Part shown: in pieces, positions 45,642 to 55,800 of the stretch
Layout: every line of letters starts with the position of its first letter
Position numbering within the stretch: the first letter of the stretch is position 1
NCBI GenBank assembly: GCA_037367405.1
Contig: JAZKJV010000602.1
Span: 1 to 64,000, forward strand
Length of the DNA: 64,000 nucleotides
Direction: 5' to 3'
Source of the DNA: Ottelia alismoides
Taxonomy: Eukaryota; Streptophyta; Magnoliopsida; Alismatales; Hydrocharitaceae
The notes under the pieces: generated by a model
Seen by the model: only the letters and a program-made list of their open reading frames with translations
Told to the model about the DNA's origin: nothing
Databases searched by the model: none
Position numbers and translations under genes: made by a program

Positions 45642-45869
45642 CTACGGGCACGTAACGCCACCCGTCGTGTTGCAAGAATGCCCCGACCCAGGGTTGCCCT
45701 TGTCGAGGACCTGCAGAAGCAAACCGCTCATCGAATCCGACCACCTCCCGCCACCTGTCTCCCTCAGAAGCCTCCCCTCCGCAGCGCGAAGATGTACGCT
45801 GAAGAGCATCAAGATCATGATGACGACGACGACGATGACCGACGACCTCTTGAAATCGCAGGAACCCAT
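45642..45869 (-). CDS. Small secreted peptide precursor
   Basis: A 75-residue protein: a strongly hydrophobic N-terminal segment (SSVIVVVVIMILMLFSVHLRA, about residues 9-29) that should act as a signal peptide, a polar spacer and a C-terminal LLLQVLDKGNPGSG segment with two Cys (SCNTTGGVTCP). The start at 45869 is preferred over the upstream ATG at 45983 because a TATA box lies between them (45951-45962 on plus). It resembles the 47217-47462 protein in layout and C-terminal motif (L..L.KG..S......TTG......CP). Plant defence peptides of the CTNIP/SCREW type have this general layout, but the match is from memory and weak. Single exon. Confidence 0.65.
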   Translation of the reverse strand: MGSCDFKRSSVIVVVVIMILMLFSVHLRAAEGRLLRETGGGRWSDSMSGLLLQVLDKGNPGSGHSCNTTGGVTCP

Positions 45870-45950
45870 CGGTGGGAAGATGTTCTCCTCGGTGTGTCCT
45901 TCGAGAGCTAAAGCTATCGCAAGAAAATGTATGTGTATTATGTATGTGTG

Positions 45951-45962
45951 TGTATATATAGA
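45951..45962 (-). promoter_or_regulatory. TATA box of the minus-strand peptide gene
   Basis: TGTATATATAGA on plus (TCTATATATACA on minus) lies about 85 bp upstream of the chosen ATG. Confidence 0.55.
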
Positions 45963-45978
45963 AGAATTATGTTTATTA

Positions 45979-45992
45979 GTCAAATATTTGAC
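45979..45992 (-). promoter_or_regulatory. W-box palindrome shared by the peptide genes
   Basis: GTCAAATATTTGAC is a perfect 14-bp palindrome with a TTGAC W-box core on each strand, about 110 bp upstream of the ATG. The same AAATATTTGAC occurs upstream of both plus-strand peptide genes. Confidence 0.55.
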
Positions 45993-47065
45993 TTCGAAAA
46001 TAATAATAATATAGGAAACAACGTGGAAGATGGTGGAAATTGACTAAATTTTTGGGGGAAACGATAAAACTTGGAGGGTCTCGTAAATTTACCAGGCTTT
46101 GAAAAACGTGTGAATGTAGTTAGGTTGAATTCATATTGCTGACTTCTAATTGTTGGACTGTTCTTCCAAAATCTCTGCATACCTAAATATTTTTGAATTC
46201 ATCTGCGAGTGGTTTAAGTGTAAATTTTCCAAAAGAAATTAACGGTCAATCATCTTGCAGTGAATATAATAATCTTTACGAAATTTGATTACTGCAAAAA
46301 ATATGTTGACGTATGTGGGGTTTGTGATAACAGAATTGGATTCTGATCACAACACTTCGTGGCTTGTAGCCGTAGCGACAAATATCGTCGCGAGAGTTCT
46401 CTAACCACGAATATGATGTGGTCACTTCAAGTAACCACAGAAGTTGTCATGGGCATAATTCTTGCATGAATGTCTTCTTTACATCTTTGAAGACTTTGAC
46501 CACGGAATTATAGTAACAAAAAACTAGTGGTCACACAATTACACGTAGAAATACAACAATCTCAAAACATGATTTCGAATTCGAATAATTTATCAACGAA
46601 TGATATTCGATGTTCCGTATTTAGCATCGACTCATAATTACTGTGATAAGAATATCCGTCATTACGAATGAATTTTATTTTTGGCCGCAACGCTAAAAAA
46701 TTCAGACGAAGTTTAGAAAATTTCAAATAATACCAAATGAGATTTTGACTCTATGAAAATAGCAACCGAACAGTTCGCAGCTTTAGACCAAAGAAATTTA
46801 TTCGATTTTCAAATTAACCTCACAAGGTAACGACCAACCAAACTCTGCATGGACGAGTCCATGCAATTGACCTTTTCCGATTCAAATCAATTAAAAATAT
46901 ATTTATTATATATGGCAAAAAAATCCAAATTTAATCGAAGACCATGCAAACTAATTAACAAAAGAGAGATTATATGCATGGACTTATTAATTGAGATAAT
47001 TGACACTGTCATTTTTCTCACGCATTTGAGAAATAAAACAAACTAAGACCGGACCAATTCAATTC
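45993..47065. other. Intergenic sequence
   Basis: AT-rich, with no convincing gene. The 65-residue ORF at 46849-47046 has no recognisable features. No transposon ends identified. Confidence 0.4.
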
Positions 47066-47078
47066 CAAATATTTGACC
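47066..47078 (+). promoter_or_regulatory. W-box motif upstream of peptide gene
   Basis: CAAATATTTGACC with a TTGACC W-box, about 140 bp before the ATG at 47217. Confidence 0.5.
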
Positions 47079-47151
47079 TCAGAGATCAAGAATCTCCAAT
47101 TCCAACTCTTACGTTCTAAGATCTAACGATTATAAGATTGTATGTGTGTGC

Positions 47152-47170
47152 GCGCATATATACATATATG
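47152..47170 (+). promoter_or_regulatory. TATA box of the plus-strand peptide gene
   Basis: CGCATATATACATATATGA, about 50-60 bp before the ATG, followed by a CT-rich leader (ATCTCCTCTTCCATCTCCACC) that the broken copy also has. Confidence 0.5.
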
Positions 47171-47216
47171 AATCTCCTCTTCCATCTCCACCCAACTAGC
47201 TCAGATCATCCACACA

Positions 47217-47462
47217 ATGGGATCCGTCGCAAGGACTCAGTTCACGATCGCGGCTTGCCTTTCGTTTGTTGCCATCATCCTGGCCTCCGGTCCGGCCGTC
47301 GCGAGGTCACTCGAGAGGATGCCAGGGCATTGGTCGGTTGTCGATGACAAGAGCCTTCTTCTCGAGTCACTACCAAAGGGAGGCCCCTCTTCGTGTCCTT
47401 CTGGGTGCACCACCGGTGTCGTCAATAACGGGTGTCGTTGCCCTTCGACCAGAAGGCCATGA
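47217..47462 (+). CDS. Small secreted cysteine-containing peptide precursor
   Basis: An 81-residue protein with a signal-peptide-like N-terminus (QFTIAACLSFVAIILASGPAVA, cleavage likely near residue 29), a spacer (RSLERMPGHWSVVDDKS) and a C-terminal segment LLLESLPKGGPSSCPSG followed by CTTGVVNNGCRCPSTRRP. Four Cys are spaced C-x3-C-x8-C-x-C. The layout is that of a secreted signalling or defence peptide. Intact, single exon, with its own TATA box and a W-box motif upstream. Its duplicate at 48137 shares leader and promoter. The family assignment is open; CTNIP/SCREW-like phytocytokines are the nearest idea. Confidence 0.75.
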   Translation: MGSVARTQFTIAACLSFVAIILASGPAVARSLERMPGHWSVVDDKSLLLESLPKGGPSSCPSGCTTGVVNNGCRCPSTRRP

Positions 47463-47997
47463 TACAACTACGACGACGATGAGGATGCCGACGAGAATAT
47501 TAAGATAATATATAGTTTTTTCTCCTTTGCATTTTATTCATTTCATTCCTATGTATTGAACGCTTAAGATGGGCATTCCCTTGTACTTCTTCTAACGGAA
47601 ATATTCATCAGCTCGAAATCTCCGACGTTATTGGTTTTGGAGTACCATTAAATTAGAAAACGTGTGAATATAATTAAGTTGGATTCATGCTGCGGACTTT
47701 ATTATTCCAATATCTTTGGATAATTATTTCAACATCGTCGTTCTAAAGACGGCATTTGTACGGTATATTTATTTAATAATAATAATAATAATAACTCAAT
47801 ATATATATATATAGCAACGAAAAATTCAAATACGATGCCGTGATGCTCACGCATTCACCAACCTTGGATCAAAGGTCTACTAATTCAAATTCATTAATAA
47901 TTCTTTTTACGCTCGGTTCATGTATACACATATACATTCAAATTAAGTCGAGGACAATGCACACTAATTACGATTAATTTACAATTACTTTCAATCG
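47463..47997. other. Intergenic sequence with microsatellites
   Basis: 3' flank of the peptide gene. It includes a TAA repeat (about 47775-47794) and a TA repeat (about 47798-47812). No gene is seen. Confidence 0.5.
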
Positions 47998-48010
47998 CAA
48001 ATATTTGACC
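47998..48010 (+). promoter_or_regulatory. W-box motif upstream of the broken peptide gene
   Basis: CAAATATTTGACC, identical to 47066-47078, about 127 bp before the ATG at 48137. Confidence 0.5.
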
Positions 48011-48136
48011 TTTGAGGCAAGGAAATTTTGAATTCCAAACTCTACAATGCTAGGTGTGTATGCATACGTAAAATATGCATACGAATCGATCTCCTCCATC
48101 TCCACCTCCACCAAACCAATTCAGATCATTCACATA

Positions 48137-48530
48137 ATGAGATCCCTCACAGGCAGTCGAGAAACGATTGCGGTTTGCCTCATGTGTATTGATATTGTCC
48201 TGGCGTTTGAGTCGGTCAAGGCGAGACTGTTAGAGAGGATGGTGGGACGTTTGTCGATCACTGATGACAAGGGCCTTGTCCCTGAGTCTCTGTCGAAGGA
48301 AGGAATACCATCGTGTCAGAGGGTTCGTTTGGTTGCAGGGTTGAGCAGGGTTGGGTTGGGGTACCCATGTGAATAGTAAATTGTGAGGAGGATTGAAATG
48401 TTTGGAAGGAGAGGTACCTCGAGTTGGGCCAATCCAACCATGTCCAACCCTGCAACCAAACAGAGCCTCTAGGTGCACCACCGGTGTTATCAACAACCGG
48501 TGCCGTTGCCCTCCGATAAAAGACCGTGAT
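48137..48530 (+). pseudogene. Duplicate of the secreted peptide gene, broken by a MITE
   Basis: The copy starts MRSLTGSRETIAVCLM and aligns with the intact gene through the spacer (ARLLERMVGRLSITDDKG) and LVPESLSKEGIPSC. A 153-bp insertion (48318-48470) then adds unrelated codons and a stop at about 48376. Homology resumes after the insert with CTTGVINNRCRCPP (about 48471-48512), followed by a one-base length difference that shifts the end. The signal segment is also less hydrophobic than in the intact copy. Unless the insert is spliced out, the cysteine-rich peptide cannot be made. The leader and promoter motif are kept. Confidence 0.8.
48318..48470. mobile_element. 153-bp MITE with long terminal inverted repeats
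   Basis: It opens AGAGGGTTCGTTTGGTTGCA and closes in the near-complement (TGCAACCAAACAGAGCCTCT). About 26 bp match with 3-4 mismatches, and looser pairing continues inward. GTTTGGTT-type ends are common in plant PIF/Harbinger and hAT MITEs. I could not define the target duplication. Confidence 0.8.
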
Positions 48531-48897
48531 ATGAAAACTACGAGGAAGAGGAGGAAAACAAAAGATGTGTATTTTTTTTCTCTTTTGTATTTCATTTATT
48601 TTTTTAAAAATTGCAATGGATGCCTAAGACTTAAGAAAGGCACTCCCATATTTCGACAATAAAAAAATCAATGGATTTTTACACCACGACCCTTGTAAAC
48701 TTTATCAATTACACAACAACCCCTATATCCTTCTTATCCACCTACATCTCCTGCATTTTGGAAACTTTTTATATCGTGCCCTTCAAGATTCTGCAATCAC
48801 AGTTATGCCCCTATCTTTTTTTGCAATAACTCTTGCTCCCCTATACATTTACAAAATTTACTCTTCCGCTCTTTTATAATTACAGTTATGCCCCTCT
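48531..48897. other. Intergenic sequence
   Basis: Pyrimidine-rich and AT-rich stretches; nothing recognised. Confidence 0.4.
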
Positions 48898-49343
48898 CAT
48901 TACAACAAAACTCTATAGTGATATTTTTTTCAAAATTCGTCTCTAAATTAGCCGTTGCTAAATATATAATGACGATATTATTCGTTGCAAAATTAGTTTT
49001 CATACTTAAAATTAGTGACGGATATCATATATGTCATTATATTATAGAAATGGTCCATATAGAGACGCTTATCCGTTGCTATCTTTTAAAATATCAACTA
49101 ATCATCGCTAACTTTTAGTTCAAAAATTAGCGACGACTAATTAGAAGTTTGAAAAATAGCAACGGATAAGCATTACTATGCGGATCGTTGCTAATGATAT
49201 AACGACATATATGATATTCATCGCTATTTTTGAGTACGAAAATCATTTCGCAATGAATAATATCGTCGTTATATATTTATAACAGCTAATTTAGTGAGGG
49301 ATTTTAAAAAAAGTCGTTACTATAGCTCAGTTTTGTTGTAGTG
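48898..49343. mobile_element. CACTA-type MITE
   Basis: A 446-bp element whose right end reads CACTACAACAAAACT on minus and left end CATTACAACAAAACT on plus. The 3-bp duplication TCT is at 48895-48897 and 49344-49346. The two halves are inverted copies of each other over most of the length, so it can fold back on itself. No coding capacity. The terminal motif and 3-bp duplication are those of CACTA (En/Spm) elements. It sits about 500 bp before the E2 start codon. Confidence 0.88.
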
Positions 49344-49559
49344 TCTTTTACCTTAACGAAAGGGCAGAACTGCAAACTTTCAAGAATATATGGCCATAAG
49401 TGGTTTTGCAAAAAAGACAGGGACATATTTGTTAATTACAGAATCTTAGAGGAGCACAAATATAAAAACGTAAAGTAAATAACAAAGCTATAGAATTACC
49501 AAGGAAAGAGCTAAAGTGGATAGCAAAAAAGCGCATTTTTTCACGTGTTGCTCTGCTCG

Positions 49560-49845
49560 TTCCACCCACAGCTCGTCTCCCCCGCGCTCCTCCTCCCGAT
49601 TTCGGTGGAAACCCCAGGTGGGTCATCTCCAGGTGCATCAAAGATCGGATATTCCTCCCAACCCCACCGTTCCCATTGCAAAGTTTGAATCTTTGTCGCG
49701 TCCTTGGTAGAAAACGACTGTTAGGTACTATCTCTTTGCGTTCTCGGTCGAAAACCAGTGTTGGGTACCTCTCATTTGCCATACTTTCGACGAAATCCGC
49801 GGTTTTCAATTGTGGATTCCTGTGTTTCAGGTTCCTGGAGTTGAG
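49560..49845 (+). other. Probable 5' UTR of the E2 gene
   Basis: A CT-rich stretch (about 49555-49615) ends in CCCCAG|GTGGGT, a possible donor. TGTGTTTCAG at 49830 is a possible acceptor just before the ATG. So the leader may contain an intron of about 210 bp. No TATA box stands out. Confidence 0.35.
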
Positions 49846-52800
49846 ATGTTGGGTGTCGCGAGGAGAAAGGTGCCATCTTATCTAACTTTTGTCGGGCAAA
49901 ATAGGTTTGTGTTGATGTGCTTATATTTGGTGCTCTTTGTGTGTGTTTGTGCAGATTCTTGAGCAGTCCCTGCGGAAGATCAGACCTGCTGTGTCTGCAT
50001 TTAGGGGAAATGGAGTGGTGGATGAGGTTTTGAATCTGAACTATTCTGATTCTGGAAACCTAATTTCAAACAGTTACTGACTGGTTTGCATGGCGGTACA
50101 TATACAGGACTTGTCCATTGTAAGATCTGGGCTTGTTAGGAGCATCAGCTGCCAGCATTTTCCTGGTTTGTAGTAATCTTTTTTGCCGTAATCATGGTTG
50201 TGCGCTTTCTGAAATTATATAGAGTTTATGCTTAATATCATATGAACATAAGTCATCATATAAAGAGTTCCAATATCCAGTTAATGGTAGATCAAGCAAT
50301 CCCGTGCAATCACGGACCGTTGGCAAAAAAGATCTGATAATAGAGTTTCATCGAATTGATGCACATCCCGCATGCACTATCTTGCACGACTTATGATATG
50401 GATCCATTGTATGTAAATCCCTTTATAGATCATGAGCAAAAGTTTGTCCAAGTTTTTTACCAGTAATCCCAGGGAATTTGGCAGTCCCTTTAATTGATAT
50501 AAAAAGTGTATGATGAGTCGCCACACAACGAGGGGCATACGGCCTTGCAATTTGAAAAGTTGAGTCGGCTCAACAAAAAAATTGAAAAGTTGAGAGTAAG
50601 CTATGACCAACATGTCCTTGAAAGAAGCAAACTTATCCGTAGAAGGAAATGAATTGATTGCATTAATAAAAGGCTCTTGTGTTCTCTTATACATGAGAGG
50701 AACCTATTGGGCAAATTACATGAAGAAGACAAAATAAATAGATAATAAGATAATAATAAAAAAGATAGGAAATATCTCAACACCGCCCCTCAAGCTGGAA
50801 CGTAGATATCGATCAGGCTCAGCTTGGAACAACTTATCTGATAAGATCCTTTGGCTAGGACCTTAGTAAAAACATTTGCTGTTTGATCTCTAGAGCTGAC
50901 ATGAGTAGTGGTAATAAGACATTTTTGTATCATGTCATGAGTGTAGTAACAATCCACCTCTATGTGTTTGATCCTCTCATGAAAAGCTTGGTTATTGGCA
51001 ATGAAAAGAGCAGCTTGATTGCCACATTGGATGTGCAAGGGAAGAGGCACCTCTATAGTCAGGTCAATAAGAACATATCTGACCCACATCATCTCCGTGC
51101 TAGCCGGTACCATGGCCCTGTATTCTGACTAAGCACTCGATATGGCAACCACTGTATGCTTCTTGCTCTTCCAAGAAACCAGGGAATTCCTATGAATACA
51201 ACAAAACCTGAAGTAGACTTCCTATCCTTTGGACACCCAACATAATCTACATCTGCACATGCTGTAACTGAAAGAGATGTATCTCTGCTGAACAGAAGTC
51301 CGTACTGGTGAAGTCTTCAGATACCTCGAAATCATATGGACTGCATCTATATGTGCCTATCTGGGTTGCTCCATAAACTGACTCACTTTGTTTACGACAA
51401 AGGATATGTCGGGCCTAGAAATAGTCACATATAATAGCTTGCCAACAAACTCCATGTACATCCTTTTATCGATCTCATCAGTGTCATCATCATATAGCTT
51501 CAGGCTTGGGTCGATAGGAATAGTAGTAGGTTTGCAATATGTCATGTTTGTCTCTAAAAGAAGGTCTATAACATACTTCCTCTGGGTCATCACTCCAGTC
51601 CAAGGAAGTAACGTAAATTACCAAGGTCTTTAGTCACAAACTGCTGACCAAGGAAGTCCTTGGCACTCCGAATACCCTGCTCGTCGTCTCCTACAACAAT
51701 AATATCATTAACGTAAACAAGAATGACAATATTACCTCTCTGGGTCCTGTGCACAAACAAAGAGTGATCTGCAGTCGATCGCACAAACCCCTGATGTTAT
51801 ATCAAGTGCGAGAGCTTCTGAAACAATGTTCTTGGACTCTGCTTAAGGTCATCGATAGCCTTGTGCAGCTTGCAAACCTTGTGACACTCCCCCTCAGTAG
51901 TAAACCCAGGTGGTTGTTACATGTAGACCTTCTTCTTTAGATCAACATAGAAGAAGGCATTCTTCACATCAAGTTGGTAAAGGGGCCAATCTCATGTCAC
52001 AACAAAAAAAAAATAGAATGCACATAGTAGAATGTATGGCAACTGGAGAGAAAGTATCCTGATAGTCCACCCCATATGTCTGGGTGAACCCACATACCAC
52101 AAGTCTCACATTATAGCGATCCACACTGCCATCTGCACGGTGTTTCACAGTGAACACCCATTTGCATCCCACAACGGACGTGTCAAGTGGAGCAGAAACA
52201 AGACTCCACATACCACGTGACTGTTATCCTCCTCCATGGATAATTTCCATTGACTGTCCTGAAGAGCCTTCTGATATATTTGTGGTATCTCCACGACTGA
52301 TAGTGCCAAGGTAAACCTCCTGAAATCTTTTAATAGTCTATTTAAGGAAACTTAGGCTATAAGAGGATAAGTAGCACACATACATTTCTGCTTCCGCAAA
52401 GCAGTCGACACATTAAGAACATCTGCCAAGGGCTCCTGCTTATCTTATATGGAATCCTGCTGCACAGACAACTCAATAGTGCCATCAGAAGAAACAATGT
52501 GCTCATTACATACCTGAGGCGTGCTAGGTGATGGACAAGGCCTGTGTGGGAACCGAATGAGACATGCGAGCAAAAACACATGACAAAAGCTGAGTCACAG
52601 GCTGAAGTGGAGCCACAGGAGCAGGTGTAGAGGAATGAGTAGATGTAGGTAGTGGCGGCGGCGGCAGTGGTGGTTGAGGAGGTGGTGGTAGAGCAGGTGT
52701 AGATGGAGGTGGTGGTACGACAGTAGGTAAAGGCATGTAGATCTCATCGTTAGAGTCGGACGGGGCTAGTCCATCGCATGTAGGAGAAAAATACATGACA

Positions 52801-55800
52801 GACTCAAATAAAGTAACGTCAGCACTCACAAAGTATTTCCACTTGAGAGGGTCAAAGCAACGATACCCCTTCTGGGTAGGGATGTCAATGGGTCGGGTTT
52901 GAGGCGGGTATTACTATTCTTAAACCCATACCCATTTATAATGTCACTACCCATACCCGTCCATTTATTAAATGGGTAATTTCTAGCGGGTACCCATATA
53001 CCCGTCGGATACCCATGTACCCAATGGATATCCATATCTTCGACATGGTAAATCTTAAGTGTTTATAAATGTATATAAGATCTTCATAGATAGACAAAAT
53101 AGAGTGAGATCATGTAGTATGATGATTCATAAAAATATGCAATATATAGAGAATATTAAAGGTTTATACATGATAAGTGTTTAACTCTTTTGTGTTGATA
53201 GTTTTTATTTATTTAAGATACAAAAAGTTAGTCGAGTATGAATAAATGGATGGAGAGAAGAAAATTGAGTTGGAAATTTATACATGTAGATCGATACATA
53301 TTAGATATGAAATTGATATGGGGCTTGATTAAAATGCAACAAACACATCTATCTTTATATATTTTTTTTTATTCGGGTTTGAGGCGGGTTCGGATTCGGG
53401 TACCCATAAGACAATCCCAAACCCATACCCATACCTGCATCAGTAGTCAATTCAAAATCCTAACCCGTCTAAAAGTAAATGGGTTTCGGGTCCTTAAATG
53501 GAGCAGGTTCGAGCCGGGTACCCAATGGGTAGACCTGGATTGACATCCCTACTTCTGGGTACAAGAGTAGCCGACAAAAACGCACTTGACTTCTTTGGGA
53601 GAGAGCTTGTCACGACCTGGGGAGACATCATGAACAAAAGCAACTGAACCGAGCACACAAGGTGTATGAGAGAAAAGATCCTTCTCGGGAAACATAATCG
53701 AGAAAGGAATCTTCTCTCCCGACACAGGCGAAGGCATGCGGTTCACCAGATAACAAGTCGTAAAGACAACATCTCTCAAGCAGGCATGAGGAGCACGACT
53801 ATTTATCAACAATGTTCGGGTCACATCAAGTAAGTGATGGTATTTGCGCTCGGCAACACCATTCTGCTGGGATGTATAGGCACATGAGGTCTGGTGAACA
53901 ATGCCAAGAGATTTGATCATAGATCTAGCCTCAAACTTATTCTTCAATAAAAAGACCCATGAAAGTCTAAAAAAATCATCGACAGCAACAAGATAAAATG
54001 GTGTCCTTGGTGATCATGAACACGACTCGAACCCCATATATCTAAATGAAGGAACTCAAATAACTGAGAACTGCCCTGACTCTGACCGTTTGACGGGATG
54101 GAAAGGAGGAACGGTGATGCTTTCCAAGTTAGCAAGCCTCACACTGAAAGATCTCGTGAAATCAGAGGGAGAACATGACATAGCTTATAGGAAGGTGGCC
54201 AAAAAGAAGGTGCCACATATGTGGTGAGACTGGTCCAATATGTATAGTAAAAACGCCAACATAAGGAGGTTGGATCAGTCTGTAGAGTCCTCGCTGCTCA
54301 TGGTCACATCCAATCACCCTGCCCGTGAGTTTGTCCTGAAACACAAGAGACGATGGGCCAAAGATGGCATGACAATGCCGATCCTTAGTAATCCGACTAA
54401 TGGAAATAAATTCATATGAAAGTCAGGAGCATATAAAATATTCTGAAGATGCATGGATGTCTTCAAATGCACCTCCCCTTGTCCTGTAATGGGTAATTGG
54501 TCGCCATTGGCAATAACAACCAATCTACAAGGTGGTATGGTCGTGTAGGACATCAGTTGTGCTCTATCTCCACAAAGATGATGAGAAGCACTAGAGTCCA
54601 TAATCCACTCTGTCATATCTGCACCATTACTATAAGTAAAATCATAAGCGATACCTGAGGAGCTCGAAGAGGCTCTGGCTGCAGTTGCGGTAATCATGAT
54701 CTCTCAAATACGATAAGACGATATCATTCAAGCGAGGATCAACCTGGGAAGCAAGTGTATCTGAAGGCTCCATATGTTCTGCCACATGACCAGAAATGGG
54801 ATATCCATGCTTCTGATAGCATGTATTCTCTACATGTCCCGGTCGATGACAAAAGGTACAAGGGCCCACGTGGATGTCCACCACCGCTATCACGAGGGGT
54901 ACGTCCTATAGATTGGGTCGTTAATCCTCGATCAAGAGAAATAACCATAGTTGACGAGGGCTGAGGAGTGGTCACATGATAATCCAGCTGAGATGGTTAT
55001 AGGACTCCTCCATGGGAGGTATGGTAGCTCCAGTGAGAAGCTGAGTATGTGCTGCATCATACCTGTATCAAGGTCGACCATAAAAACTCCAACCATTGTG
55101 GAGTTCTTATATGCCTTATGCTACTCAAGAGATGTTGTAATAGGCATATAGCAATGAAGCTTCTCAAACATGCCACGAAGTGAACTGTAGTACACGTGCA
55201 GAGGATGACCATTTTGCTTGGCCTTGTAGATGTTAAGTTGTAGCTGAAGAGTCTTGGCTCATTCTTCGCTTGCGCATAGGTGGAAGCCAAAGTGTCCCAC
55301 ATCGCCTTGGCGATGAGCTGGTTCAGAATATCATTGGCTATCTCTGTGGTGAGGGTCCCACATAGCCAAACACGCACATACACGCCATCTTGCTTCCAAG
55401 AAGCACTTGCCCTAGTCTTATTTGTTGGCTCTGGATCTGTCAGGATGTGCTCCTTGTTGTTGCACAACATGAGTGTGGGAAACTGCATGGAGCACACCTC
55501 ATAGTTGGTCCCAATTATCTTAGCGATGGGAGCCGGGCCCTTGAAGGATCCGGATGAAAAAATATCACCTTTGTTCTCTGACATGATGTAAAAACGGCAG
55601 ATCAGAACTCAACTGGAAAGTAGACTAATATGAATGAGTCTACACGATCATACGGAGGCTTGATTGTATTTGTAAACTCATACAACCATCTTTATCAATC
55701 TTCGCTGCTCGCTAGGGTCGAAAAACACGATTTATGGGTCGGTACTCGGAAATCACGTTTTCCAGTTAAAATCAGATCGATTCAGAACTGCAACTCAAGC

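Noticed and set aside
45984..45992. Upstream ATG at 45983 as the start of the minus-strand peptide
   Set aside because: It precedes the likely TATA box, and the extra 38 residues are not hydrophobic in the pattern of a signal peptide; the ATG at 45869 is better.
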